Assembly (NCBI GenBank): GCA_040902535.1
Contig: JBBDXD010000003.1
Span: forward strand, 151,521-215,520
From: Dehalococcoidia bacterium
Lineage (GTDB): Bacteria > Chloroflexota > Dehalococcoidia > DSTF01 > JACRBR01
DNA length: 64,000 bases
Reading direction: 5' to 3'
Under the pieces are notes generated by a model. That model ran no database searches and was not told where the DNA came from. It was given only the letters and a program-made list of their open reading frames with translations. Below, one piece after another: positions 35,868 to 45,165 of this stretch (the first letter of the stretch is position 1; every line of letters starts with the position of its first letter). Position numbers and translations under genes: made by a program.

Positions 35868-36290
35868 TCAGCGCTTGCGGGTTAGTACGATCACCGGGAT
35901 CGTCCGGTTGGTCTTCTTGGCGTATTCGAGGAACTGCGGCATCTTCGCCGCATGCCCCGCGTAGAGACGATCGCGCTCCGCGCCCCTGGCGATCGAGGCC
36001 TCCACGGAGATCACGTCGGTGCCCACTTCGATCACCGCCGAAGGGTTTGCCACGAGATTGTGGTACCAGTCGGGGCTGGCTGGCGCCCCGCCCTTCGACG
36101 CCACGATGACGAACCGATCGCCATCCCTGGTGTACACGAGCGGATTCCAGCGCGTCTGGCCTGTTCGGGCTCCGGTGGAGGTTAAGATGAGGATGTCTGC
36201 GCCCGCGAACGGCCCTCCAACCTTCCCCTGGTTGGCGTGAAACTCGGCCATGATCTGCTTGTTGAAGTCTTCGCTGGCAGGATTCGGCAT
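35868..36290 (-). CDS. Deazaflavin (F420)-dependent nitroreductase family protein
   Basis: The product has 140 residues, the normal length for the Ddn/F420-binding split-barrel family. Visible blocks are FNKQIMAEFHANQGKVGGPF, ILILTSTGARTGQTRWNPLV, FVIVASKGGAPASPDWYHNL and VEVGTDVISVEA-like strands. The GRxTGxxR-like ARTGQTR and the PxWxxNLxAN segments are typical. It may reduce or bind F420 or a related cofactor. The gene stands alone, next to the CoA-transferase fragment. Confidence 0.87.
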   Translation of the reverse strand: MPNPASEDFNKQIMAEFHANQGKVGGPFAGADILILTSTGARTGQTRWNPLVYTRDGDRFVIVASKGGAPASPDWYHNLVANPSAVIEVGTDVISVEASIARGAERDRLYAGHAAKMPQFLEYAKKTNRTIPVIVLTRKR

Positions 36291-36547
36291 TGATGAGCTC
36301 CTTGCTCTGTGTGCGCGAACTCCATTTAGCCTGACAGGAGCAGCGAGCGTACCGCCAGCGCGGAGCGGTGCCGGTCATAGTTGGCGGTCGCGGTTGAAGG
36401 GATTCCGAGGTCTGACCTTTCATCATCAGGACAGGAAGGTGATTGCCTGCCAGCAAGAGCAAGCCGACGCCGAGGTGCAGTGGACGAGGAGCAGTGACTT
36501 CGGGTATTACGGAGATCCGTCGAAAGCACGAAAAGGAGGCACAATCT

Positions 36548-36820
36548 ATGGCAGTCATGATGACAGGAAAGGTCCCAGGCATGACGCCCGAGATCTACGA
36601 CGGTATCGCCGCGAATGCGATGCCACGGCTGAAGCAGGCGAAGGGGTTCATCTCGCACGCGGCGGGTATGGGCGATGACGGTGTGTGGACGGTGGTGGAA
36701 GTATGGGAGTCCGAGGAGGACGGCCAGCGCTCGTTCGAGGAGAACGTGAAGCCGAATCTTCCGGAAGGCGTGGTGCCGGACCGGCGATACCGGAAGCTGC
36801 ACAACTTCGCGACCAAGTGA
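36548..36820 (+). CDS. Small ABM-like (antibiotic biosynthesis monooxygenase fold) protein
   Basis: The product has 90 residues. The ATG at 36548 follows AAGGAGG with about 8 bases spacing. The sequence MAVMMTGKVPGMTPEIYDGI, FISHAAGMGDDGVWTVVEVW and SFEENVKPNL resembles the dimeric alpha-beta barrel fold, in which a beta strand, helix and the 'W.vvevWeSeedg..F' strand recur. Such proteins act on small aromatic compounds or simply bind ligands, so no substrate is claimed. It is divergent from the nitroreductase gene. Confidence 0.75.
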   Translation: MAVMMTGKVPGMTPEIYDGIAANAMPRLKQAKGFISHAAGMGDDGVWTVVEVWESEEDGQRSFEENVKPNLPEGVVPDRRYRKLHNFATK

Positions 36821-37051
36821 GCCCCCTCTGGCGTGGCCGAGTGAGAGGTGGCCTTGACGCTCAGCTTGTCGACGTGCACTTAACAGGATTAGCCGCCTGG
36901 CGCAGCAAACGGCGATTCGACTGGCGTCAGCGCCGTTCGAGTTCCAAGATCGCGCGCGCTGCGAACGAATCCGGGTGTCATTCCCAACGGGCAACTGACC
37001 GTTGGATTAGATCATGCTCGCGAGACATGCGCAAGAGCGACAGCGCATCGA

Positions 37052-39536
37052 CTACATGACGGTGGCCAACAGCCGCTCGCAGTCGGCGGCGACCTTGCGC
37101 ATCCCCCGCTCGCGCGCCGTCGCCAGCGCCTCCGCGTTTAGCGCCAGCGCGCGCTGGAGATCGCCGGCGGCGCCGCGCGCGAGCAACATGCGCGCGTAGT
37201 CATGCTGCGTCCGCGCGATCCACGGTGGCGACTCGAGGCGCCGGGTGGTGTCCAGCGCCATCTCCATATGCCGTTCTGCGTGGTCCCAGTCACCCATCAC
37301 TACCTCGAGCATCGCCAGGTAGCGAGCGCCAGCGCCCAGCACGACAGACGCGTCATTCAGGGTGATCGTGCGTTGTTCATAGCGGGCGAGCCTCTGCAGT
37401 AGCACCGGCGCCGACGTTGTGTGCGCCAGCTGCGAACAAAGTTCCGCACAGAGCGCGAGCTGGAAGGCCTCGGCGGGGCTGCCAAACGGGATCACATCGC
37501 TATCCGCTGCCAGGCGGTCTAGCAGCTTCGGCGCAGCTGGCCGTGCGCCCAACTCAACGGCCGCCAAACCGCGGAGTAGTTCATCCCAGATAGGAGGAAG
37601 CGGCGTGACGTTCGCGACCTCTCTGAGACTTCCTCTGTCCCAGTGCACCGCGAAGCGCTCCAGAAGCCAGATAGATTTGGCGAAGGGGTTGCCTATCGAG
37701 CTGCGAAATTCAAATGCGGCCCGAGCCAGGTTATCGGCGCCGGCGTACTGCCCGCGGAGCTGCGCGCGCATGGCCTGCAGGGCAGGGTGTGCCCTTGCTG
37801 CGCTCCCTGGCGTAGCTCTTCCGAGAGCCTGGCGTGGGCCGCGATGTGCACGTCCGCCGCCTTCATCTCGCCAAGATGAATGAGGTCGCCCTGCAGGTTG
37901 CAGTGTCCGGAGACGAGCGCCATTTCTCGGTCACCAACTTCTTCCGCCACGGCAAGTATTCGGCTGGCGACTTCGATTCGATCCTGGACTCGGTCGGGCA
38001 CCACAAGGAACAGGTGGCGATGAAGGCTCGCGAGCGCGTGCATGAGGGAAGCCTTATCACCCAGGCGTTCGGCCATGGCGACGGCGCCCCGCGCCAGCTC
38101 GGCGCCTCGCGCGTCTTGCGCGAACGCCGGTGACAGCCGTGCCATGCAGCGAGCACGAACGATGCTGTCGCCCGGTTCAAGACGATCCAGCGCCGCCTTG
38201 AGTAGGGCAACGTTGACCGACCCCGTGCCGTGGGCAAACAACTGCGCGCCGAGCGCTGCGTGCACCAGCATGTCGTTGCGCGAGAAACTCAGTGCCAGCT
38301 GGCCCGCCCGATCAAACGCCAGATCGCTTCGGCCGAGGTTCCCCGTTCGCGCCTGGGCATCGCCGAGCTGGAGAAGGAGCCGACACCGGAATGCCTCCCC
38401 AGGATCGTCCGTCAATTCCGTCAGGGAAAGTGCTCGCTCCAGATGCCGCACGGCGTCTTCGTACGCGATCGCGGCCAGTGCCGCGTCGCTGGCCCGCATG
38501 CAGTAGTCGATCGCCTTCTCCAGATCGCCGCCGGACGCCGCCTCGAAGAAATGGTGCGCCAGCTCCGGCAAGTGCTCGTCGATGCGCCGGGCGTACAGGC
38601 GCTCCAGCGCCTCGGCGATGCGCCGGTGGAGCTGCACGCGACGCGGCGTGCTTAGCTCGTCGTAGAGCGTCGCCCGGATCAGCGCGTTAGTGAAGGCGTA
38701 GGTGTTGCGCTCGCGCTCCGCGATGAGCTGCGCGCCGAGCGCCTCATCGAGCGCGTCCAGCAGGCCGTCTTCTGGCTCGTCACAGATAGCGCGCAGCTCG
38801 TCCCAGGTGAAGCCGCCGGTCATCGCCGACGCGCGGCCGAGCATGAGGTTGCAGGCATCGCTCAGCCGCGAAAGACGCCGGCCGATCACTTCCTTGATCC
38901 CCTCGGGGATGCCCATCTCCTCCATCGACGCGACCGTACCCACCCAGACACCGTCGCGCTGCACGAGCTTGCCGGTCTCGACGAGGTTGTTGAGCACCTC
39001 GCGGATGAAGAACGGGTTGCCCTCGCACTCATCGTGCAGCACTACGCCAGCGCGTGACGGCCGGCAGCCGTGGACTCGCTCGACTCGATGGCGGTGAGCA
39101 GCTCCTGCACCGACTCCTGCGTAAAGCCGCGGACGGCGATGCGCTCGTGGTGCTCCATGCGCCGCAGTGCCGCGAGCGTCTGCGCGAGCGGGTGCACGCG
39201 GTCGACCTCGACGTCGCGGTATGTCCCGACGATGACGATGCGCTGGTTGGCGCAGCCGCGTGGCACCTGCTCCAGCAGCGCCAGCGACGGCCGGTCGCAC
39301 CAGTGCAGGTCGTCGAGGAAGATCACCAGCGGCTTCGTCTCGGCGGCGTTGCGCAGCCAGGCGTTGATGCTGTCGAAGAGCCGCGCCCGCTCCGCCTCCG
39401 GCTCGAGCTGCGGTGACTCTTCGAGATCGGGGATACGCCTGGGAATCTCAGGCAGCATCACGACGATGTCCGGCGCGCCCGGGCCCAGAGTGTCGCGGAG
39501 GTACTCCATAGTCACCTGCGGAATCGACGGACGCAT
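37052..39536 (-). pseudogene. Large AAA-ATPase/TPR regulator, truncated and frameshifted twice
   Basis: Three frames in order make one recognisable protein. 39536-39042 gives the ATPase core with Walker B (PLVIFLDDLHWCDRPSLALL) and VIVGTYRDVEVDRVHPLA. A shift near 39045 leads to LHDECEGNPFFIREVLNNLV and a long helical-repeat region (HHFFEAASGGDLEKAIDYCM). A second shift near 37790 leads to MRAQLRGQYAGADNLARAAF through 37052. The N-terminal P-loop and any effector or DNA-binding domain are missing, and no LuxR helix-turn-helix follows the TPR-like part. The family matches COG3899-type ATPases. It cannot make a functional protein as assembled. Confidence 0.8.
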
Positions 39537-40023
39537 CGCGGTCTAGAGTGGCGTCGCCCTGGCCGTCTGTACCTCCGATGGCGGGTGAGTTGACGTCGCT
39601 TGCCTGAATCACCTGGTGTTGACGCGAAGCTCGTCGGGGTCGCGGTACCTCATCCAGGCGATCGCTGGCTGCTCGATTCCAGTCATCGCCGCCATCGGAC
39701 ATCAAACGGACAGAACGCTCACCGACTTCGTTGCCGATCGCACCGTTCCCACGCCATCTGCTGCCGCGGAGATTTGTACTCCTTCGCGCCAGGAGCTTCG
39801 GGGGTGGGCGCAGCAGCGCGGTTTGCGATGTCGCGGTGGTCGGTGGTCGCCGCCGCGCCTGCGACACGAGAAAAATGCGGATGGACTAGCATCAGGCCCC
39901 GCCTCCGTCCGCTAGCCCACCCCGCCTTAAAGCTCCTGTGAGGGGCTTCGACGCCATTATGGACGCACGGCGCGCCGGCTGTCTGTCCGCGACCAGACCA
40001 ACGCCCATCGCCAGTCGAGTGTG
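39537..40023. other. Non-coding stretch with an xseA remnant
   Basis: Apart from the xseA fragment listed separately, no coding signal was found between the regulator pseudogene and the histidine kinase. Confidence 0.5.
39616..39801 (+). pseudogene. xseA: Remnant of exodeoxyribonuclease VII large subunit
   Basis: The forward frame reads [20 protein letters not shown], then [20 protein letters not shown]. This is the signature segment of XseA, whose family pattern is 'iPVisavGHEtDfTi.[17 protein letters not shown]'. Only about 60 residues are left, and neither the OB-fold N-terminus nor the coiled-coil C-terminus is present. It is a displaced fragment. Confidence 0.78.
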
Positions 40024-41385
40024 CTAACGAGCCAGTGCCGGTTCCTCTGTTTCAAGGCGAGCGCCGTCAAGGAACTCTTCCCGCGCGAGCGGCAGCCGAA
40101 GCGTGAACTCGGTACCGCTGCCCTCTTCGCTGATGAACGAGAGTTCGCCGCCCATGCGATCCACGATTTGCCTGGTGACATACAGGCCAATGCCGAACCC
40201 CGTCTTCCGGCCCGTTGCCGGCGCGGCGCTTCGAAAGAAGCGTTCGAAGATGTGCTGCTGGTCTTCGAGAGGAATGCCCGAACCAGAGTCCTTTACGCGG
40301 ATCTCGGCAATCGAGTCAGACGCTGTGAGGGAGAGCATGACGCGGGGATTTGTGCCTCCGTACTTGGCGGCGTTGTCGAGCAGATTCAGGACGACCTGGC
40401 GCAACCGCTGCTCATCCATGATCGCCAGCACCCTGCCGTTGGGGAGGCTTTCTTCGACTGTGGCGGCAGGATAACGGCTCCTCACCGCGGACCCCTCCTG
40501 GCGGAGCAGCTTGGTCACGTCGACGAGATCAGGCTCGAGGCTTAGCCGGTCCATGCGTATCTGCGTCAGATCCAGGAACAGCTCGATGATTGACTCCATC
40601 CTGCCGGTCTCGGAAGCAAGCGCGGCAATGGCTTCTGCGGTGTCAGCGTCGAACCGCCAGGGCTCCTGCTCCAACTTTCTCGCGAGCCACGACGAGAACC
40701 CGAGCATCGCGGTGAGCGGGTTCCTCAGTTCGTGTGACGCGAAGCCGACGAAGTCATCCTTGGCCTGCTCCTCTCGACTGCGGTCCGTGTCGTCGGCGAA
40801 CACGACAACCGCACCTGTCTTCGCCCCATGCAGCATGATTGGCGCGACGCGCACGTCGACGAAGAGGAGGCGGCCGTCGTCACAGACGACGACATCACGA
40901 CCGGCATAGGACTCGCTGGCGAGGACGGCGGCGAGGAGCGGAGGATCCTGGTCCACCGGGATCCCCTCACGGTGGCTGAGCCGGAACACGTCTGCCAGCG
41001 CGTCGCCTTTATGATCCTGGAAGCGCCAACCCAGCATGCGCTCTGCGGCCGGATTCACATACGTGAGCCGGCCGTCCTGGTCGACGCAACATATGCCATC
41101 ATCGGTCGCGGTCGTCATGGCGTGCATCCGTGCGCGTTCGATATCGCCTGCGCGAATCCGCAAGACACTCGCGATCGCGACGATCAACAGCGCGACGATC
41201 GCGGACGCGATGGCAATTGTGGCGAACACGAGGACAGCGACGCCGCCGATTCGTCCGTTCGTATCGTCGATGGCGAGCAAGAGCGACATGGCAAGCGCAA
41301 AGGCGCCGACGGCAACCAGCGCAGGGACAAGCAAGCCCCGACGGAAGAATTGGCGGGTGGCAATCAGGCGATCCAAAGCCGTCAT
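40024..41385 (-). CDS. Membrane PAS sensor histidine kinase
   Basis: The product has 453 residues. Two N-terminal membrane helices (LLVPALVAVGAFALAMSLLL and VAVLVFATIAIASAIVALLI) precede a PAS domain (DDGICCVDQDGRLTYVNPAA). The H-box is FASHELRNPLTAML near residue 217, and the ATPase boxes are LLDNAAKYGG, VKDSGSGIPLEDQ and FGIGLYVTRQIVDRMGG. All catalytic residues are present. It starts 65 bases downstream of the sigma factor gene on the same strand. No receiver protein is adjacent. Confidence 0.9.
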   Translation of the reverse strand: MTALDRLIATRQFFRRGLLVPALVAVGAFALAMSLLLAIDDTNGRIGGVAVLVFATIAIASAIVALLIVAIASVLRIRAGDIERARMHAMTTATDDGICCVDQDGRLTYVNPAAERMLGWRFQDHKGDALADVFRLSHREGIPVDQDPPLLAAVLASESYAGRDVVVCDDGRLLFVDVRVAPIMLHGAKTGAVVVFADDTDRSREEQAKDDFVGFASHELRNPLTAMLGFSSWLARKLEQEPWRFDADTAEAIAALASETGRMESIIELFLDLTQIRMDRLSLEPDLVDVTKLLRQEGSAVRSRYPAATVEESLPNGRVLAIMDEQRLRQVVLNLLDNAAKYGGTNPRVMLSLTASDSIAEIRVKDSGSGIPLEDQQHIFERFFRSAAPATGRKTGFGIGLYVTRQIVDRMGGELSFISEEGSGTEFTLRLPLAREEFLDGARLETEEPALAR

Positions 41386-41450
41386 GAGGATGGTCCGTTC
41401 TGCCCTGTCAGCCGCGACGATGGCTCAGGGTGTCTGGCTACGAACATGCT

Positions 41451-42053
41451 TCACCGTTCTCGCTCGTCGCCCAGGGTCAAGGCGAGCTTTCGCATCCCAA
41501 GCCGCATGCGGCTTTTCACGGTGCCGACCGGGATGGCCATCTTCGCGGCGATCTGCCGATGAGTGAGCCCGGAGATGAATGCCATCTCGATCACGCTCCG
41601 TTGTCTGTTTGGCAGCATGAGCAGTGCGCGTCTGACCTTCCGCACGTCCTCGCTGCGCTCGGTCGCCTGCTCGGGCCCGTCGCTTGTGCGTGTCGCGTCG
41701 GTGCAATACGCGCCTTCTGTGCGCAGGCGCCGGGCACGGCGCCGTATGGCATCGATCGATGTGTGGCGCGCGATCGTCATCAGCAGCCCGCGCATGGAGC
41801 CACGTGACGGGTCGAACTGTGTGGCGCCTGTCCAAAGCTTGAGGAACGCATCCTGCACGGCATCCTCCGACGCGGGCCCGTCACCGAGGATCCGGTAGGC
41901 GAGCCTGTACGCGGCCTCGCGATGGGCGCCGTACGCATAGTGCAGTGTCTTCGGATCCATGCTGCCGGGGAGGGTGGGCCGCCAGTCGTTGACGGCTCCG
42001 CTGCCGGTGAGACGGCGTGGCATGGATGCGTCTTCGATGGATACAGCGGTCAT
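41451..42053 (-). CDS. ECF-type RNA polymerase sigma factor
   Basis: The product is about 200 residues. The ATG at 42053 has AGGAAAG upstream and gives the normal size; a longer frame to 42353 is not supported. Region 2 is visible as AYRLAYRILGDGPASEDAVQ and DAFLKLWTGATQFDPSRGSM, and region 4 as LLMLPNRQRSVIEMAFISGL with a helix-turn-helix in THRQIAAKMAIPVGTVKSRM. No anti-sigma gene follows. The next gene is the membrane histidine kinase, a possible but unproven partner. Confidence 0.9.
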   Translation of the reverse strand: MTAVSIEDASMPRRLTGSGAVNDWRPTLPGSMDPKTLHYAYGAHREAAYRLAYRILGDGPASEDAVQDAFLKLWTGATQFDPSRGSMRGLLMTIARHTSIDAIRRRARRLRTEGAYCTDATRTSDGPEQATERSEDVRKVRRALLMLPNRQRSVIEMAFISGLTHRQIAAKMAIPVGTVKSRMRLGMRKLALTLGDERER

Positions 42054-42361
42054 ACTGAACTTTCCTAACGCCCAGTGCGCCAGCGTGCCCGAATGGTGGA
42101 CTCGGTAAAGACGTGGAGGATCCAGTTCGGCTAGTTTGCTTCTTGAGAGTCGAAGAGGAGGCGCCGCGCCTTTAAGGGGAAATGCCCACCACTCCGGGGG
42201 CGGTTGTCGGACCTCTTGACCGTACGAGCATGTACGCCGCCGGTGGCCCCTACAGACGATACGCCGAGGCTGGTCGGTATGCAAGTAGACAGACCGTATG
42301 TCTGATTGAAGACCGTTGCAAAGCCATACTAATTTGCGTTGATCAGAACGCACGTATCGCG
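42054..42361. other. Intergenic region upstream of the sigma factor gene
   Basis: No gene is recognised in these 308 bases. The longer open frame reaching back to 42353 has Arg/Pro-rich shadow composition. Confidence 0.45.
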
Positions 42362-43186
42362 TCAGGCCGAGGCGTGCTCGCCTGAGGACAACAGGCGCCG
42401 CCCGTTCGAGTCGTCGTCGCTGCCCCCGGCCAAACGATCAAAGCGCTCCCGAACGAGGCGATAGCATTCGCAGCTTGCTGCCTCGAGGCCGGGGCGATCG
42501 AGCACGGTGACCTTCCCGCGGTGGTAGGTGATCAGGCCAGCTTCCTGGAGGCCTTCGGCGGCAACGGACACGGTCGGACGGGTGACGCCGAGCATCTCCG
42601 ACAGGAAGACATGTGTCATCGGGAACTCAGCCGCGTCCACCCGGTCGTGCGTCATAAGCAGCCAGCGTGCGCAGCGTTCGACGACGGGATGCATACGATT
42701 GCAGGCCGCGGACTGCGAGACGAGGGCAAACGATGCGACGGCGTAGTATCCGAGGAGCGCTCGTAGGCGCGGGAGCTGCTCCACGTGCTCGCGAAACCGC
42801 TCGCTTTCCATCCGCATCGCGCTGCCGGGGACCTGAACGAGCAGCCTCGAGTCGGACTCTTCCAGGCCCAAGAATACGAAGAGATCCGCCATTCCTTCGT
42901 TGCCGATGGTAGAGATCTCCACCGCAGCCCCATCGCCCATCACCGTCAGCATCGAAATGACACCCGTACTGGGAAAGAAGACATACGGCATCTTGTCGCC
43001 CGGCTCATGGAGGGCGATGCGGAATTTGAGCGGAACCACCTTCAGATCGGGAAGGATGCGCTCGTAGTCCGCTTTCGGGAGAGCAGAGAGGATGCGATTC
43101 GCGATCGCGCGTCGATGCGGGCTCGATGGAGGAGTACGAGCGCTTGCGTTCAAAGGCGGCCTCCGGGTTCGGGCGTGCCAATCCAA
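42362..43186 (-). CDS. Crp/Fnr family transcriptional regulator (copy B)
   Basis: The product is 274 residues. From about residue 28 (AIANRILSALPKADYERILP) it parallels copy A at 27187-27951 almost without gaps, including HEPGDKMPYVFFPSTGVISM, MRMESERFREHVEQLPRLRA and GLITYHRGKVTVLDRPGLEA. Both end RRLLSSGE..AS. The N-terminal 25 residues (MDWHARTRRPPLNASARTPP) differ from copy A and may be a lineage-specific extension or mis-start. It is in the same orientation as the downstream ECF sigma and kinase genes, 308 bases ahead of the sigma start. It may regulate those genes, which is inference. Confidence 0.85.
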   Translation of the reverse strand: MDWHARTRRPPLNASARTPPSSPHRRAIANRILSALPKADYERILPDLKVVPLKFRIALHEPGDKMPYVFFPSTGVISMLTVMGDGAAVEISTIGNEGMADLFVFLGLEESDSRLLVQVPGSAMRMESERFREHVEQLPRLRALLGYYAVASFALVSQSAACNRMHPVVERCARWLLMTHDRVDAAEFPMTHVFLSEMLGVTRPTVSVAAEGLQEAGLITYHRGKVTVLDRPGLEAASCECYRLVRERFDRLAGGSDDDSNGRRLLSSGEHASA

Positions 43187-43459
43187 ATCGGAAACAGCAG
43201 GCCGCTACGGATATCCATCAGACCTCAATTATGTGGTACGGAGCCGCGCCGCACACAGTGTGCGCGACACCTTCTATCCGTCGATCGGCACAAGAAGGAT
43301 CACTTTGGCACGTCAAGCCGCCTCCGAGTGATCCAGAGACGCCTCGGCGGCGCATAGGGGTATCCGTGCCTAAGAACACGGACCAGTATCCCCCTCTCGC
43401 CCGCCCGTCCGGGCCGGGAAGGGGATCCTCAGAAAATAAGGCAATCGCCTGCGGCGCCG

Positions 43460-43483
43460 GCGCAGCTAAAGCTACGCAACTAC
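43460..43483 (+). repeat. Direct repeat, copy 1 (contains AGCTAAAGCT)
   Basis: The sequence GCGCAGCTAAAGCTACGCAA... recurs at 43624-43647 with one base changed over 24. Each copy contains the near-palindrome AGCTAAAGCT. The start-to-start distance is 164 bases. Confidence 0.7.
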
Positions 43484-43555
43484 ATTCTTGTCGTGCGCGC
43501 GTCGCGGGTGGTTGCTGCGCGACGATGGACAGGCGAGGGCGCCTATCCTCCACCT

Positions 43556-43610
43556 GCGGTGCGGTGCGGTGCGGTGCGGTGCGGTGCGGTGCGGTGCGGT
43601 GGGGTGCGGG
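43556..43610 (+). repeat. Pentanucleotide GCGGT tandem repeat
   Basis: Nine perfect GCGGT units run from 43556 to 43600, followed by two imperfect ones. The tract is G-rich on the forward strand and is a candidate slippage site. Confidence 0.9.
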
Positions 43611-43623
43611 GCCGGCGGCTCGG

Positions 43624-43647
43624 GCGCAGCTAAAGCTACGCAGCTAC
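43624..43647 (+). repeat. Direct repeat, copy 2 (contains AGCTAAAGCT)
   Basis: Matches 43460-43483 at 23 of 24 bases, with G for A near the end. It lies just right of the GCGGT tract. Confidence 0.7.
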
Positions 43648-43841
43648 GTCGGGTGCGCGCTCGAGTCTTTGTGTGCGATGCGGACGTCGGGTTAACCCTG
43701 ATCTTCGCGTGTGGGGGAAGCTGGCCAGCGCCTTTCTGCTGATCTCCTCCCAACCATTGGTCCGTCTGCACGTTTGCTTAGGGCCTTCACTATCGCGAGA
43801 TAGCGCCCGTGGGGTGCGTGGGACGGCGCCACGGTAGCGCC

Positions 43842-44084
43842 TCAGACGAACCGCGTCGTTGATCGATCCCGATCCGTGGCCGTGGTCTCGATGACGTCGG
43901 TCGAGCCATCATCGATCTCCACGACGAGGTCGACACGGCGGCGTCCTGTGGGACTCTGGTACGTCATCTGTTCCGCACCGAGATCCAGTCGCCTCCGCCC
44001 GCCGGCCACCCGCGCAACTCGAAAGCTCGAACGCGCGGCCACGCATGGCCGTTCGCAAATCAAACCTCTCGTGGCGTGCTTCAT
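43842..44084 (-). CDS. Possible small basic protein (hypothetical)
   Basis: An ATG at 44084 opens MKHATRGLICERPCVAARSS, then RVAGGRRRLDLGAEQMTYQS and RRRVDLVVEIDDGSTDVIET. The second half looks like an ordinary beta-rich segment with conserved-type Asp/Glu spacing. It lies 13 bases downstream of the end of the deaminase gene on the same strand. There is no recognised family and no strong ribosome site. Confidence 0.35.
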   Translation of the reverse strand: MKHATRGLICERPCVAARSSFRVARVAGGRRRLDLGAEQMTYQSPTGRRRVDLVVEIDDGSTDVIETTATDRDRSTTRFV

Positions 44085-44097
44085 CGTTCCCAAGACG

Positions 44098-45045
44098 TTA
44101 GGTATCGAGTGACTCGTCCCACTCGGTACCAAGAACCCATGACAGGGCAGACATGCGTCCGTTCAGCAACCCCCACTCGAAGTTGTCCCATCCTAAGTTC
44201 TCTAGCCCGTACTTCTTCTCGATGCGCGTAGCGGAATCCGAAGCACGCTTAAAAACCTCTTCTTGAGCCTCATTTAGCTCTTCGTCGCCGCTTCGGATTT
44301 TCTGCTTCCATACTTGGTGGCGGTTCCACCAGACCTTCTCCCAGAGCTGGTTGTACGTGGCAAGGATCTGCTCGTCGTTACGGCGCAGAAGTAACGGCCA
44401 GACCTCATCGGGGTTGTCCTCATCGGGGATCCACTCGACCTTGTCACCGTCCTCGGTGTAGCCGACTCGGTGGCCGTTCGGTCCGACCTGGTCCGGATCA
44501 ACTGGATCGGAAGTCTGCGTCTTGGTGCGTTCAACTTGGAGAGCACCGACGTGCAGGCGCGCGAACTCGCGATTCAACTCCTCGATCTGAGTCATCAGTT
44601 CCGGATCGAACCGAGCGATCTGAATGCCGGCCTCGCGGAGGCGTAGTTCACCTCTTCCACGGATAGCGTCGTTGGGATCGAGGACGCCGATCACGACCCG
44701 GGCGAGCCGCCGCTCGATGATTCGCCCCACACACGCCAGCTTCGGGCTATTCCGTCTGGTGCATGGCTCAAGGGTGGTGAACAACGTTGCATCCGCCAGC
44801 GTGGCGGCGCCCAGCTTCTTCTCCAGAAGTGTGAACTCCGCGTGGTCTCCAGGGGCGAGTTCGCCTCTGAACGCCCGGCCCAACAGGACGCCATCGCGGA
44901 CCACCAGTGCTCCGACCTTGGGTGAGACTCTTCTTGGCTCGCTCTCGCACAGACGAGCGAGTGCTATCGCTCGCTCCATGAACACCCGATCAGCTTGGTG
45001 TCCGGACCTGTCGTTGTCATCAGCCTCGACCGTAGCTGCGGTCAC
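44098..45045 (-). CDS. Cytidine/deoxycytidylate-type deaminase fused to an uncharacterised C-terminal domain
   Basis: The product is 315 residues. The N-terminal 165 residues are a zinc deaminase: MERAIALARLCESEPRRVSP, then HAEFTLLEKK (HAE, near residue 67) and TLEPCTRRNSPKLACVGRII (PC...C, near residue 92), with the RibD-like LARVVIGVLDPNDAIRGRG segment. A linker follows. The C-terminal 130 residues form a separate helical domain with many Trp residues (LWEKVWWNRHQVWKQKIRSG and GLLNGRMSALSWVLGTEWDE). The substrate could be a nucleotide, a riboflavin precursor or nucleic acid. The GTG start at 45045 is tentative. Confidence 0.78.
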   Translation of the reverse strand: MTAATVEADDNDRSGHQADRVFMERAIALARLCESEPRRVSPKVGALVVRDGVLLGRAFRGELAPGDHAEFTLLEKKLGAATLADATLFTTLEPCTRRNSPKLACVGRIIERRLARVVIGVLDPNDAIRGRGELRLREAGIQIARFDPELMTQIEELNREFARLHVGALQVERTKTQTSDPVDPDQVGPNGHRVGYTEDGDKVEWIPDEDNPDEVWPLLLRRNDEQILATYNQLWEKVWWNRHQVWKQKIRSGDEELNEAQEEVFKRASDSATRIEKKYGLENLGWDNFEWGLLNGRMSALSWVLGTEWDESLDT

Positions 45046-45165
45046 CTCTCGTTGTATGAGTGGCTGGGTGTCCGCCCACTCTACCAGCCCTCAACTCTTT
45101 GTGAGCGCACGCCCGGTCGGCGCACATCGCAGTAATAGTGTTGGGCTCGGTGGTGCGCGACACCA

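Larger units (their letters stand above)
43187..43841. other. Repeat-rich region without a clear gene
   Basis: No credible coding frame was found. The stretch holds two direct repeats (43460-43483, 43624-43647) flanking a pentanucleotide tract at 43556-43610. Confidence 0.55.

Noticed and set aside
43460..43647. Possible CRISPR repeat pair
   Set aside because: Only two copies, 164 bases apart, with a GCGGT tract between them; no array or cas gene.
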